A stretch of 64,000 bases of DNA from Pithys albifrons albifrons. Taxonomy: Eukaryota; Chordata; Aves; Passeriformes; Thamnophilidae. The stretch lies in assembly GCF_047495875.1 (NCBI RefSeq), contig NC_092467.1:29109066-29173065 (forward strand), given 5' to 3'. This document shows, piece by piece, positions 37,201 to 50,786 of this stretch; within the stretch, counting starts at the first letter, position 1, and the number at the start of each line of letters is the position of its first letter. The translations under genes were made by a program, and so were the position numbers. The notes below the pieces were generated by a model. The model was not told where the DNA came from and made no database searches. It saw only the letters and a list, made by a program, of their open reading frames with translations.

Positions 37201-40200
37201 GTTTAGATTTCCATTTCCTTTGCATCTTTTCAGGAGCTTAAAGTCAGGCGTTGACATTTCCAAACACAAAGTCATTTTTGTATGAAAATTTGCAAGTAAA
37301 CCTCTAAGATTTTGTTGTACTACTAAACCCCAAGTTCTTTCATTTGCTAAAGGGATGTGCCCTGTGAGGTTCCCCCTGTTCCTCCTTTCCAAATTCCTGG
37401 TAAATACATAACTACCCAATTTGGCTTTAAGAGGCTGTTGTGTCTTTCCTGTGCTGAGCGTCCCTCAGCTGACTGTGAGCTGGAGAACCAAGGCAAGCCA
37501 TTAATCAACAGAGAGGGACTTTGCCTCTTAGTCACCCCTCTGCTTCAGCAAATGTCCCCATCCTCCCAGATGGTGCTCCACTATATTTCAGGCATTTATC
37601 TTTCTGGAACACGGCAACACTGTGACATAAACAGGATCACAGCTTTCCTGAAGGCCCACGTAAGAAGATAAACAACTTAATCCTGGAAAGCAAGTTCCTG
37701 CAGCTGACCAGGAATACACTCACCAATTGCTGGGAAATGTTGGGTAAATGACATTAAATGGAAAGTGAGATACTTTGAAGTGTTTCAAGGACTGAGGCCG
37801 AGGTTTGGGGCTCACATGACACAATGCAGAAGTAGTTTGGGTTTGGATGACTCCAGTCACTGGGATGTGCACCATGAACCCTGTCTACTGCTCAGGGAGC
37901 AGCTTCTGGCTGTTTGCCTTCACTTTTGGAAGGTTCCCTGTGTGGGCAGAACAGCACAACTCTGTAGGAAAGGAACATGTCCATGTTTACCAGCATTTCC
38001 TTGCAAGCCCTGGCACAGGTTTGAATGGCCACAGAAGGTGCCAGAGGTGACAAACCCAGCCACATCCAGAGCCCATGTGAGGAAACATGTGAGAAACATG
38101 CACCTCTCCAAGAGTCTTCCATCTTCTAATACCTCCCCCATATCATTAGATTGGATTCCCAGGGCTGAATGAGATGAATTTCTGGCCTGGACACCCACCC
38201 CATATGTTGCAGCAGGAGCTTCTTAAGGTTTAATGATGGGAAAGCCCATGGTGAGCATTCATCATTTTATTTTTTAATTTGTTAGGCTTTTTTTTAAGGG
38301 AAGAATTGCAATTTTATGGAACATTTTGACATTAATGTCCCATTCCAACTGGCTAGCTTCTTCTGTCTCCCTTGTGGGGAAATACTTTCTTAATGGAGCT
38401 TTATTTTGGGAAGCCTATCCCAGGAAGCATGAGACAAGGAACTCAGATCTTTCAATGGTAATTCTGCCATTTCTGCTGTTTCTCATTGCAAGTTTGGAAA
38501 GGTGACATTGACTTTTCCTCAGTTTCCAGCTCAGCAAGGCAGACCAAAGGGTGCTGAAGCCCACTGAGGCTGCTGTGAAGTGCAATTAAGTCGTGTTCCT
38601 CAACAGAAATCACCTGATGAAAGCCATATGTGGATATTGGGCTCATCTAACACAGGTTTGTTTTCAGGATGATTTGGAAATGACCCAGTGGAGAGAGAGT
38701 CTTGTGAGGACTCTTGAGAAATGCCTGCACAGGATCAACCATCATCCTTTTTCTCCAGGAGAGAGATCCAGGCACATCTGAGAGGATTTATTTCAGAAAT
38801 TGCTCTGTAATGTCTCGATAACATCATTCCAGTGTGATTTCGCACACCTCCTTGTTACAGCTCTGTTTCAATGAAATGCAGAGATCCTCTGAAAATGTTG
38901 GAGGTTTTACTGTAGTTTGAAATCTCTTGGTGATGTAAGTGCACTTTTGACTTAGCTTTGTTGAAGGCTTGGACCAGCTCTGTGAGCTGAGCTTGGTAAA
39001 TCCAGGTTTTGCCCTGAATTTGAAGCTCAATTGTGTTGTTGGAACGCCCTGGAAGAAGGGCACAAAATATTTGCAGGGCTCTCTTGTAGGGGATGCAGAG
39101 CCATGAAACAGCACCTTGTTTTGTCAGCCAGCAAGGGAGCTGCGCTCTACCTGTGTGTATTTTTTTTGGGCTGGATGTATACATGAAATATTTCTGCCCC
39201 TGTTGCTCGTCCATCCACCTTGGTGAGTCTGGAGCTGAGCAAACACAAGCAATGATTTCATTTTGCAGCTTCCGAAAACAGAGTGCCCTTTTCAGATGAA
39301 AAATTCATGCCATCGTTAGTGCTGAATGGTGTCTCCTTGACTCCTGTGCTTCCTTATGGCACAGGAAAATCTATATAAAGAAATTTGGCTGGCTCTTGAA
39401 AAGCATAAATGAGAGGAACTGGCTGTGGGGAGAAGTTTCTGAGTCCTGATAGGGTTTGAGAAGGAGTTCAAACACTTCGTTCTTCAGCTGCTGGAGATAA
39501 AAGTCCTGGTACATTCAATTCCCACTTTCTGCTGCTGCCAATAAGCAGGGGGGCTTCTTCCTCAGCCTCTTACCACCACAGAAATAACACAGATAAAGCA
39601 AGCAAAATAAATAAATGCTTTGTGGCTAGAATAGATAATAATTTCACCAGCTGAATATTAAAATATCAAAGCTCAAGGAAAGGATATATAATTATGGGCC
39701 TTTGAAGTTCAATAAAGGCCTGTTTCACCAACACAGTAACTTGTATTTCAAATGCAAAGACAGAATGATAATACTGCACTGGCATTCCTGACCCACTGAG
39801 GATACATTCAGAGGACAAGGAAGTCCTGTAAGACAGAATCCATTTAGACTGTGGCTCATTAATTATCCTACCCCAAAATGATCTGTCCCTGATAGAAGTG
39901 TTGCTCAGCATAATTTCTTGCCATTTCACTCCTGCCATATTTCTGACTTCTTTTAAAAAGTATTTATTGGCCCAGTAAGAACAGGTGATGTGAAACACTG
40001 AAATGAAGGGACTCATGTACTTAGTTATACTGGAAATATCCCCAGATAAAACAAAAGATTTAAATTCTCTGGTGCAATAAACCGTGGCTGAAATTCTTCT
40101 GTTTGATGCCAATTTTTAAAACAGGGTTAAAAAGCTCAGCTACATTTCTGGGTGGTGCCAATTTTTGACTCCACCTTATTGCAGGTAGAGAAAAGTTGGT

Positions 40201-41834
40201 CTTGAGACACCTTACACAGGTCATAAGGTCCAGAAATGGCTTAGGTGCAGACAAATCACCTTTTCCTTAGGCCCACTCTAGAGGCACTCCCTGCTGCCTG
40301 CCAGGCTTGTGGGAGCTGCAGGGGTGATGGCTTCAGCTGTTTCACACACTGCATTTCCCAGAATGCAGGACAGTACCTGGCACATCACAGGAGATGAGCT
40401 CTGGCTCATACAAAGCCTGGAGGGGAAGATTTTGGGCTCCCAAAGGCACCATGTCAGCTTGTGCAAGGAGAGTTTTTGAGGGAATGTTTTAAGATATACA
40501 TCAAGGTATGCTTTTTAATTTTTTTTTATTTTTATTTTCTGTAACTGTTAAAGAAAAATGTTTCACTGTGATCACAATGAACTAAAAAAAAGTCCTTTGC
40601 TGAGGATGTACTAGGCTGAAAGAAAAGCTGCTAAAACCCACTGAAGGTTTATGAGTGCCCACAGTGTTTACATCATGCGGTTCTTGTACTCAGAAAGAGT
40701 TTACTACATTAAGGTTATTTTATTTTTTAATAGACTGTCGTCACATTTGGGTACATTTTCCATTTCAAATTAACGTCCAGGCCAGTTTTGTGGTTGGGAA
40801 AGACAAGCAAGAACCCTCAGCTACATGTCAGTGGAAGAGGAGCTTTTATTTGAGGGTAGGGATGTTGAATGACCCCACAGCTTCCTGTTAGTGTTTTAAT
40901 AGCAGGACTTTCCCACCTGGTCTTGGCTAGAAAGTTAAACTTGTATGTTCGTGTGGAGACCTAGTAAAAGTGTGAGAAGAGTGTCCATATCCGATTTCCT
41001 AAGGTAAAGTGTGTTACAGGGCTTTTGGTTCAAAGTGGGAATCGGCCTGTGGGGAAGAAATGGTCTTTTTCAGCATAATTCACACTCGTGGGAGGTCTTG
41101 CTTGCACGTGATGTTTCAAACTTCACGGTGTAATATAAAAGAAAGGAAAGTTTCTGAATGAGGCAGTTTATTTTGCTTTTCAGCCTGCACGGTCACTGGT
41201 GTGCAGGAGTTCTAAGGGTTATGTGGTGATTGGAAGAGGTCAATTAAGCAGTCGTTTCTTGATTGGCTACATAGAGTAAGAGAGCTTTCCAGCATGTCCC
41301 ACACCTGCTGGTTTTTCTGAGCTCAGCTTGAACACGAGTACAGGAGGGTGAAGGTGTCCACCTGGACCATGGCCAAGCTTCTCAGCATCGTGGGTCTTGG
41401 AGTAGATGGGCACTGAGAGCAGCCTTTTTGCCAAGTGTTTTACAGTGGCAAAACATAATCCTGCAGATTAGTTCCAGTTCTTATTTGGCCTGGTTTTGTA
41501 TCAGTGCTCTGGGCACAGAGTGAAAGTGTTGTCTCAGCAAAAAGAGAGAGCTTTGGAAAAGGCATAGATAGGTTTTGCACAGAACAGTGTCCATGAGAAT
41601 ATGTCCCCTGTTTGTCTGATGCTGATCCAGGTGTGTTTGTACCTCACAGCGTGGATATCCTTTCTGTCCTGCTCAAATGTTTTGAAACTGGTGTCTCCCA
41701 TTATGTTGTTCAGTGCAGCTCGTTGATGTGATTGAGCCTCTGGTGCTACACTGAAGTATGTGCAAAATAAGTGTCTGAATTCACTGCAACTGAAAGGACT
41801 GCATCAAAAAGGCAGGTTGAATGGGACTGTGAGT
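34276..41834. other. Unique non-coding sequence
   Basis: No gene or mobile element recognised. Open frames reach 148 codons (39666-40112, minus) without resemblance to known proteins. A T-rich run lies at about 40513-40537. A small inverted repeat, ggccttt/aaaggcc, lies at 39697-39720. The stretch 34600-34870 and 39600-40000 are A+T-rich unique DNA with scattered homeodomain-like words but no tight cluster. Confidence 0.6.
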
Positions 41835-41936
41835 GTCCTGGTCTAGTAGAAGGTGTTCCTGGCCATGGCAGGAGGGTTGGAACAAGATGGTCTTTAGGAT
41901 CCCTTCCGACCCAAACAATTATGGGACTTTTATGAC
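41835..41936 (+). mobile_element. CR1 LINE 3' end
   Basis: The segment reads cctggtctagtagaaggtgt, then tggccatggcaggagggttgg, then gatggtctttaggatccctt and ccgacccaaaca, ending in attatgggacttttatgac, a decayed octamer tail. It is the same subfamily wording as the copy at 53.8-54.1 kb. Only the last ~100 bp remain. It is 5'-truncated, in sense orientation, and non-functional. Confidence 0.85.
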
Positions 41937-43411
41937 TTTTGCAAAACCCTTGCTGTCCCCCAAATTCACTGATTTTAAAAAAATTATGAATGTCATGTTA
42001 TATGTCAGACTGAACTTCACAGGGTTCAGAATTAAACTTTAACTAAAATGGGTCTGAGGTTGGGTTTCTTTTGCATGTTGGTTCTTCTGTGTGCAAGAGT
42101 GTTGGGAATGTGTGAATGAGCATCATTCTTGCTTGGAGGCTCCTGTTCTGCAAGGCTGGAGGTTTGCTCATTGCTGGACTAGATTTCTCTTGGGACATGT
42201 TGCTCTGGTTCTGTTCCTGCTACTAATGCTGCTGAATTTGAGGAGTCCTCTGGAGTGGCCTTTGATGGGGATAACAAATGGGGTCACCTCAATGTTGAGG
42301 CTGGCATGGGCTGACCCTGGCAGCCCCCTCTCTGTGCATCCCCCTGCACAAGTCATGTTCATCCAGTAAGGATGCAGCATGCATGGGGATGTGGGTCCCA
42401 TGGGAGAGCCTCTTTATCCCCACATTCTGGGCTTGTCAGCCCTGACCATCCTCTGGGGGTTTTCACAGAAGAGGAATAATTCATTCAGGAAATACTGGAA
42501 ATCAAAACACAAATTATTGTAATGAAATCTAAATGAAACCATAGTATAAGAGAAATAGCAAACAAGGATTTCCTCTCTTCTGTGGTACAACTGGCAGTTT
42601 AAATTTAAAAATCAAAATCAGTGAGTGATACAGAGTTCAAAAGAGAGTCAGAGTGTTCTGATTCTTCCAGAGAGGCATTCAGCTGCAGATTAAGCCCCAT
42701 AGGCTTTTCTCTGCACATAGTCCTTTTTTATATTATCTGTCAGCTGCTTCTACTAAACCGCTTTAAATTAAGTCTTGGTCAATGTCAGAGTTGAGATCTG
42801 TTTTATAGGGATGTGTTTGTGGAAGAGCATCCAAATACCTGCCTCTGAACTTGTCAGTTATAACTATATTCTCAGCAGACGTTGAAAGCCATAAACCTCA
42901 TGCTGAGGGCTTTGAATATCACTTAAGAGCTTAAGCCATGTTCTTGGAATGAGTTTATGAGAAAAACCCGGAGGGACTCAGCAGCAGGCAGGGGGAACTG
43001 GAGCTTTCCTTCCTTTCTTCTAGCTGGGGGGAAGGAATCCCCATGGATATCAATGGCAAAACCTTTTCCAAACAGGATAGCACTTACCTTGCAGAAAAAC
43101 TCCAGAAAATACTGGAAAGCCAAATGTTGTCTCATGCTGAGATCAGTGTGATGGAGTGAGAGGTGGGATGGGTTGGTCAGAATGATGGGGGAAGCACTTT
43201 CTGCATGTTAAAGCAGCTCATTAAAACCAATCTAATTGCTTGGTCCTTAAATTTTCGATAGCTGGTTGTCCCTCAGCTGGCTCCAATCCCTTTCTGACAC
43301 CACAGACAAGAGCAAGCATGCAGCTCTGATTTAGAAATGTCAACGTGGTTTAGGTTAGGGAGTGTTTGTAATAATTATGAATTGCCTTCATGGTTTGTTT
43401 GCTTTCTATAG

Positions 43412-43552
43412 CAATTGCAAGAAGACAGCAGCTGACAGCTGTGGAAATTTCTGGTGTTGTTCCCCTCATATAGAACAACATGGATCTAATTAGCATGTGC
43501 CAGCAGCACCGTATAATTAAATTAATAATAATTACAAAGCTATTTGCACCTG
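43412..43552. promoter_or_regulatory. Candidate enhancer: E-box and homeodomain cluster
   Basis: Within 141 bp there are four E-boxes: caattg (43412-43417), two tandem cagctg (43429-43434 and 43436-43441, one base apart) and cacctg (43547-43552). There are also three taatta sites (43487-43492, 43514-43519, 43529-43534). bHLH factors bind CANNTG and many homeodomains bind TAATTA. No repeat or coding frame explains the region. The words are seen. Their use as an enhancer is inferred. Confidence 0.3.
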
Positions 43553-44204
43553 TGCTAATGTAACACTATTTATCCCAAAGTGTGTTAAAACATTAAGAGT
43601 TTCAAGTCTCTAATAACACAAGCTTTACAAATGGGGAAACTGCAGTGAGAAGCAGAGGCTTTCCCGGATGCGCAAAAATACTCAAGATCACTATATTAAA
43701 TAATTTAAGGGAAAAAAAAAGGATGCATGAGGAGGGAATCAGAGTTATTGAAAATAAAGCAGGAACTGTCTGGGCTATGAAAAAATTCTGCTAATGCTGT
43801 GCAAGACAAACACTGGGATTTTTAAAAGATCAGCCAAGAGATTTGCTCTCAAAAAATCCTTTACAGACGTACTAGGATTCCTTTTGCCCCTTAAGCAAAA
43901 GTGGAATAGAGATGTTTATTGAATTGCTATGCTATGTTAGGCTTGGCTGTTGTGGACTGATTATGGTTGATATTTTTTGAGGAAGTAGATAGACCAAAAA
44001 GAAACACGTTGGAGTCTAAACTATACCGCATCCACACAAAATATTTGCTGTGGTTGAATTTATACAGCTTGAAACGTGACTCTTTAACTTAATTTCTGTT
44101 TATTTTTGGCGTTGTTGATGGTAGGAGACAGTAACATCCCTCCTTGAAGATTGTGTACTGTTCCTGGAAACACAAAGGAAATAAACTTTTACCAGGGTGA
44201 CACC

Positions 44205-44240
44205 GTTTATTATTATTACTCCTAGTTATTTATTTTTATT
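44205..44240. repeat. Short (ATT)n / (TTTA)n run
   Basis: The sequence tttattattatt is followed shortly by tatttatttttatttta. It is low-complexity DNA without context. Confidence 0.65.
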
Positions 44241-46591
44241 TTAGTGGGATGGAGAAGGCCAACTGGGGTCAAACTCTCTGTGTGAGGCACCTTATAGGAA
44301 AAGATGGTCCCTACCTCAGAAACAATAGCAGTTCAATGAATGCTTGGATTCAGCAAAGTGTTTAAGCATGGATTTAATTGTAACCACATGCATGAATCCC
44401 TTTGATGCTGCATCATATCGGAAGCTGTGATACAGGACAACAATTGGACATATTGAGCAATTATATGGACCATGGATAGAAAGCGGAGCAAGGAGCTGAG
44501 AGGTCAGGCCAAATAAATAAAAGATGATGCCCTTTTTCCTTGTTGCTATACACAGATCTCTGCTTTGTCTGTGAGGAAGCAGGAGGTCGTTAGAACGAAA
44601 GTAGACCATGTCATCCCATATGACCTCTTGCTCCACCTGTGAGCATCTTAAATACTATCCCACACTATTCCAAAAAGGAACCTGACAAGCAGGTATGGAT
44701 GGCTATGTGATCAGGGTTGCAGCATAACAGCACTTTGGCCATGTGTAAGTGTTGGTTTAGCTGGTCTTGTCTTTCTTAACTCCAAAGTGAAGGTAATGGT
44801 TGAGTGTCTCACACTGAAGTGATATTTAGTTCTCCAGCAGTGGTGCAATTGCTCCACAGCTCAGCATCTCCAGCCAGCCTGAGTCTGTGACAGCGACAGC
44901 CTCTGAGAGCATCTGCCCATCACTACTGAATCACATTTTCAATCCCTTTTTCCTTTTCTGCCTTTCCCATTGTAGGAAGGACAGAGGAAATGGTGATTTT
45001 TGCAGAAGTTATTTGTCCTTTGGTAACCATCTTTGAAAGAACTAATGTGCTTTACTGTATTGTCAATGAAAGATCAACACAGTTCCATCAAAGGGACAAG
45101 TTCTGCCCTCAAATGAGTGAGTGGGCAAGAAAGTATGAGCTCTGCACATGTGTCTGATAGCCTTATGTGTCTCATCTGCACAGCATTGAACTTGGAGGCG
45201 TAAATCTACAGGCTCAGTGCTGAGAATCTGTCCTGCAGTATTTATGGCTGTTGTTTAACTTTAATCTCAGCCGTTCATTTGCTTCCTGGTTCTCATATAA
45301 TTAGAACATATTAAACAGGAGCCAACCACAAGAAATATAAAAGGTTAACGCAGTTAGGAAATGTCAGTGGAATGAATACAGCTCACTAATTCATGGGTTC
45401 TTTCCATAAATATTTCCACCAGCCAAAATATTGACTTTAACCTTTTCCATCTCCTGCATGTAAAGCTTTGTATTCCCTTGTCACAGCAACAAATACCTCA
45501 GAGTGTGGGGATGGTGCTCGGCAGAGGGCAAGTGGTTACAGTGTGCAGTTATGGTATTAATTAAGTGGCAGAGTCAGATTTCACGATGGTAAGGCACACC
45601 CAGGAATGGAAAACCAGGATGTAATGAAAAAGAGCAACATGTTATGGAGGGGATCACAGAAAATTGTTTAGGATGACAGTTTGGAGCTGGTCCAGCAAAT
45701 ATCTAAGCCCAAAATGTTTTGCTGTGAGTAGCACAAATATTTGGATGTTTGGATTGAGAGAAGTCCTGGGTCAGTGTCCTCTGCTGCTGGAGAAGTTCGT
45801 ATCTTGGATCTTGTTTCATAAATTGGTCAAGACCCGTTTTAAAAGCTATTTATGTTCTCTGAACTCCAATTCCCAGAATGGAAGGTGGTTCCATCATCTC
45901 CTGACTCTAGTGACGCAAAATCCTTTTGGATCTGGTGTCTCGGGTTCCTGAGCACTCTGGTTAAGCTGGTTTGAACATGTCATGGAGGGGGTGACAGGCA
46001 CTGATTTACTACTGACCTCCCATGGTCTGAGCTTCATTCAAAAAATTTGCAGCTCCTACCTGTGTCTGTTTCATGCTGAAATTTCCACTCTGCCCAGACT
46101 TGCTCAGGATGCTAAATGAAAGGGGATCCACTACTGTTTTCCTTGAATCCCTACCAAACTCCTGCCTGTTTGAGAATTAGAGATAAATCTTTCTGTGGGT
46201 CTATAGTACTAAACCCGAGCAGCTGCACTCAGGGTTAACCCTCCCCTGGGCTTTTCATGTGTGCATGGGGCATGGCTGCCTATGCAAAACATGTTATTCC
46301 ATTAATCTGCTTCCCTATGTGCTACCTGTGGTTTCAGCTGATAACTGTTCTGGATGTTTTCCTCTGGACCATCTCATAAAACCAGCATGTGCTGTTAAGA
46401 AAGCAGTGGGCTGCATCTCAGAAATTAAATCAGTCCTTTAAACCACTAAGGGCTGGAATGCAATTTTCTCCTCACAGTGTTCTTTGATAGATTTTTTTGT
46501 GTCTCACAGCCTGCTGGGATGCCTGCACATCCTGGGAGCAAATACAAGGGGTATTTGTGTCAGAAGACACAAACAATAAATGGCACCATCC

Positions 46592-47006
46592 CAGGTTTGG
46601 GTTGGGAAAGTCCTTAAAGATCATCTTGTTCCAACAACTTGCCATGGGCTGGGGCATCTTCCACAACATCATGTTGCTCCAAGGCCCATCCAAACTGGCC
46701 TTGAACACTTCCAGGGATGGGGCAGCCACAGCCTCTCTGGGCAACTTGTGCCAGGGCCTCATCACCTTCACAGGGAAGAATTACTTCCTAATATCCCATC
46801 TAACCCTGTCCCATGTCAGTTTGAAGATGTTCCCTTTGTCCTGATGCTCCATGCCCTTGTCCAAAGTCCCTCTCCAACTCTCTTGGAGTCTCTTTATGCA
46901 CAGGAAGGGGCTCTAAGGTCTTCCTGGAGCCTTCTTTTCTTCAGGCTGAACAGCCCCAGCTCTCTCAGCCTGTCTCCACAGCAGAGGCACTCCAGCCCTC
47001 TGGACA
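46592..47006 (-). mobile_element. CR1 LINE 3' region, minus strand (largest copy)
   Basis: About 415 bp match the reverse complement of the CR1 3' region. From left to right these are ggtttgggttgggaaagtcc (3' end), ccatgggctggggcatctt, cttccagggatggggcagcc, acagcctctctgggcaactt, aagaattacttcctaatatc, tcttcaggctgaacagcccc and ctccagccctctggacat. The element runs from 47006 (5') to 46592 (3'), so it is on the minus strand. The octamer tail is missing at 46592. It keeps more of the 3' UTR and end of the ORF2 area than any other copy here. Open frames crossing it on either strand are by-products and not genes. Confidence 0.92.
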
Positions 47007-48069
47007 TATTAAATTGACATTACACTACATGTGTTCTCATGAAACTCAAAAGTACCTTCCAGAATTCCCTGTGCTAAGGAGGTGGGTAGTGCCTGTAAGG
47101 ATGCACACACCCTGCTTGTCCCGGCTGCAACAGGTCATACTGGGGTGGGAGTCTGACATATACTGACAACTTGAAATGTGAGATAGATTTATATTTGTCT
47201 CTAGCTCAAATACAATACCAGGCTGTTGTGCCTCTGTGTGTCCTGTTAATCACCTTGGAGCAGGCTGGGGGACCTGTGCAGTGTTCTATGAGGCTGTGCA
47301 GGATTTGGAGAAACACTAAGTTGAACAGAATATATAACTGGAGAATGCAAAGTGAAGGAAGCCAGAATGAGCTCTGCACTGGGAATCACCAGGCTGTGGG
47401 TGGAACAGCCATCATGAGGGCTTGGAAAAAAGTTTCTACCAAAACTCTGCATCGCCACAATGACAAAGCATTAAGTCCAGATCTGAAGGTGAAATTTGAC
47501 CCCAACACTGCTGAAAGGCAGGAGTCCTGTAATAATCCCAATTTTAGACACCACTGGGAAAGAGGAAGAAAGGAAAAGGCTGCCTTTAGCCCCAGCAGCA
47601 GTGGCTCTGAGCAGAAATACTGCAGTGCAGCCAGCACCTTGCTTTTCAGCTCCCTGCAGTTCATGCTGCTGATGCATTGAATTCAATATTTAGTAAATAT
47701 AGAGAGTGCTTAGTTTTATGCAGCAATGACTGTGTAAATCTGGGTCCAATATACTTGTGGGTGTGTGTAGACTTACTCTAACAGCAATACAAGACACTGG
47801 TGTAATAACAGGCTTATGACAGAAATCAAGATTTGCCTTTAAATGAATCTATCTTTTATAAAAGGAACCACAGTGAAGCAGTCCAACAAGACATAAAATC
47901 AGTTTTTTATAAGGTTTTGTACTGCTTTCATCCTCCTGGGATGTGTGTGCTTCCCATTAATGCATTCCCTACCACCCTTGCCATCTGTCACAAGTGATTT
48001 GCTCTTTCTCATCTTCTCTCTCCCAGAGGAGAACTGATTCTGAACAGAATTCAGTTCCGTTTGGCTGTT

Positions 48070-48117
48070 TTGGTTTTTTTGGGTTGTTTTTTTTTCTAGT
48101 GGGTTTTTTGTTTTCTG
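48070..48117. repeat. T/G-rich low-complexity tract
   Basis: T runs of seven to nine bases separated by ggg or ctag. Simple sequence with no context. Confidence 0.7.
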
Positions 48118-49330
48118 AATTGCCTTGCAAGTACACCCTGCTCACTGCTTGTGCTGGGAAATCAGGGTTAAGATGCATCCCTTGCTCTGACTGTGGGTGC
48201 AGGTGGCATCTGTGGTTGGTGGCATGGCTACCTAGGGCTTTTTGCACATTAAAAAAAAGCATTCCCAGGTCTTTCCAGTATCTTTTACATTTTCTGGCCC
48301 TGCTGTTCATTACTAGTTTAATGGGTTAGAGGTGATCAAATCATCCAAGTCGAAATGAATCCTTTCCCTGCCCCATACTTCAGGGCATGGCTGGAAAGGA
48401 TTGGTGCAGAAGGATCTTGGATTTCCAGCTTCAAACCCTTTAAGCAACAGCAGCAGTGAGGTTTTGAGTCTGAGGTGGTTCTGTTTTGGTGTAATCCTTT
48501 CCCCAGTATTGCTTGGCAGCAGTCTGGTTGAAACCCTCACCTGTCATCTTGTGGGTGCCAGTGACAAAACTCCAGTCAATCTCTCTGAATTATCCATATG
48601 GAAAATGTTATTTCTTTTCCCTTAAAAAGAGCCAGTTCAGCCTGGACATGAGGGTAGGTGCACGGAAAGTCACCTGGGAGCTAAACCTGCATCTGCCTGG
48701 AGTTTTACTACCACATTTATTCACTGTCACATTTATTATGATTTTTTTTTCCCCTCAAAATCTTCTTGTAAAGTCAGTTCCACTAAAAGCCACAAGGGCT
48801 GAGTCACTGCACAAAGTCTTGTAGCACATAATCACCTGGGGGATTATTTCCTCAGTGAAATAGCTAGAAAATCAAGTGTCTGGCCACTGGAAAGAAGAAG
48901 AAATTCCTGCCTGCATCCAAAGCCATGGGGAGGTGAGCCATGGCTGGTGGCCAGATGCAATGATGAGCCAGGAAGGCCAGGTGTTTTGTTTCTTTGAACA
49001 CCACTGGTGTGGTGCAATGCACCACTCAAGACTTTGTCATCATCTGCTCCTTCGAAGAAGTTTTCTTCTGAGACAGCTTGGGCTTTGGCTTTGAGCTAAA
49101 TTGTCAGAAAGGTGTTTCTTATTGTGCTAATTATCATCAAGGAGTGGGGATTAGCTTCCTTGCTTGTATTGCATGGGGATAATTTGGCATTGGCATGACT
49201 TCTGAGTTGTTCTGATTGAAGTGATTTAAAAGCTGAGGTCATGGCAGGGTTCCTTGCAAATATCCCCTTCAGCAGCACTTGCTATACTGTATTTCCAAGG
49301 CATCTCAGAGAGTTTTGACTTCTCTCAGGC

Positions 49331-49350
49331 AAAAAAAAAAAAAAAAAAAA
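49331..49350. repeat. Poly(A) run of 20
   Basis: Twenty consecutive A residues, followed by gaaaggaag. The upstream sequence shows no AATAAA at 10-30 bp and no recognisable mRNA-like body, so I do not call a processed pseudogene. Length errors in assembly are common at such runs. Confidence 0.9.
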
Positions 49351-50732
49351 GAAAGGAAGAGGCCCCAGCTGAGCTTGGAAATGCTCATGCTTCTTGGTTG
49401 AGAGCAGGTTATTTCGTGTTGTTCTTGGCATGGGAGCAGTTCCAAGGCCATGAGACTGGGTTTGGCTGCATTCACGTGACTCCTCAGCACCACGGAGACT
49501 CCTGCTACACTGGAGGGGACAGAACCCCCAGCCTCACATCCACTGAAGACACCAAGACGTGTTGGAGAGGTGATTTAATCATCTGTGGTAAGTGGGGAAT
49601 CAAGCAGATAGATGCCCCTGATATGTAAGGAATAAAATCATCCTCTATGTTCTCAGAAAGACTCACATGTCTACTAAAGTCAAGACTAAAGATGCTAAAC
49701 TGTGTGCCAGCCCTATTTCTAGCTGAGCTACCAGCATGGGAATGGTTGCTTTGATCTGTAAAGTAGGGAATGGCTCCTTATATAGAGATTTTAGACTCTA
49801 TGTGGGTGGGAAATCTGGGAAATGTCCCAGTGGAAGAATGCTAGTCTTGGTATCTTTCATAATAATATCAAATAACTTAAATATGAAAACTTCTACTTTT
49901 GCTACAACTAGCATAATGTTTCCTGAAATTATGATCCTCTGGATCTGTTTTTTACAAGCCTTTTCAACTTCAAATATATTTCCAAATTTTATCTGACTGA
50001 ATTGCCTTAGAAACATAATAAAATTGAGGGCAAAATATTACCTTTCTTTGTTTCCTCTTAGGTAATAAGTTACTCTTTCATCCTCATTTTGGATGAATGA
50101 CTCTAGTTCTTCATAAAATTTCTTCTAGCATCCTGGTAAAGAATTCTCTCTGGAATAGTTTATCATGTGCTGCAACATGAATATGAGGATAAGTTTGTCT
50201 GCCTTTCAAATTTTAACCTCAAAGTTTTTGTCTGTCTTGGAGCCTTCCCTTGGCAGTCATCTTGAAAGACCCTGTTAGTGCCTCTGTCAAACTGTAGGCA
50301 AGGGTTTTGTTACAACAGGAGGGGCCTGGGAGCCGATGCTAATCCTTCAGCTTCCCTTTAAAGCAGGATCTGAATGTGTGCTAGTGTTGTGCAGTCTAAC
50401 CTGTGTAACAGACTGTGGATCCTGGTCTATTCTCTAGCGAGAATATTGTCTGTTTCCAAGGAATGCAGAGCCTTTGCTTCCCTCCAAGACAGGACAGCTT
50501 TTAAAAATACTGCTGGCACTTAGTTGGTTTCCTCATTTATCAGGGCAAAAAGGCAACAAGAGGGACTGCAGCTCCCTTCTGCTCTTTGCTTTACCCAGAG
50601 GACTATAGGAACTGTAAGGTACATAATGTAGTAGCTGTAGCACGTCAAGAATGCATCTGGTGTTGGTTCAAGTAGAAGTCACAGGGCTTGATACTGAAAT
50701 CATCGGCTTAGACTGTTTGGGTTGTGTTTTAT

Positions 50733-50786
50733 AGGAGGCTGGATGGGACTATAATAACAGTCCTCTCTGGTTCTAAAAGTCTATCA
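50733..50786 (+). mobile_element. Possible CR1 LINE 3' end, very degraded
   Basis: The order gaggctggatgggactata, then cagtcctctctggttctaaaa and gtctatcaa parallels the CR1 end 'gaggttggactagatgacc...ggtcccttccaacccaaac...attctatga', with many substitutions. The layout and length fit but base identity is low. It could be chance. Confidence 0.35.

Larger units (their letters stand above)
41937..46591. other. Unique non-coding sequence
   Basis: No gene is recognised. Interval features are an E-box/homeodomain cluster at 43.41-43.56 kb and short ATT-type runs at 44205-44240. The part 45640-45960 has a faint repeat-like texture (a 95-codon open frame, no known family), but I could not assign it. 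Confidence 0.6.

Noticed and set aside
45640..45960. Possible unknown repeat or LTR piece
   Set aside because: The texture seemed repeat-like but I could not match it to any family or find terminal repeats.
46580..47017. Open frames of 115-145 codons
   Set aside because: They cross a minus-strand CR1 3' UTR and are antisense by-products of it.
47171..47680. 169-codon open frame just beyond the large CR1 copy
   Set aside because: Not the CR1 reverse transcriptase (no recognisable motif, and the CR1 is on the other strand), and no family resemblance.
49331..49350. Poly(A) run as tail of a processed pseudogene
   Set aside because: No polyadenylation signal upstream, no mRNA-like body and no evident target-site duplication.
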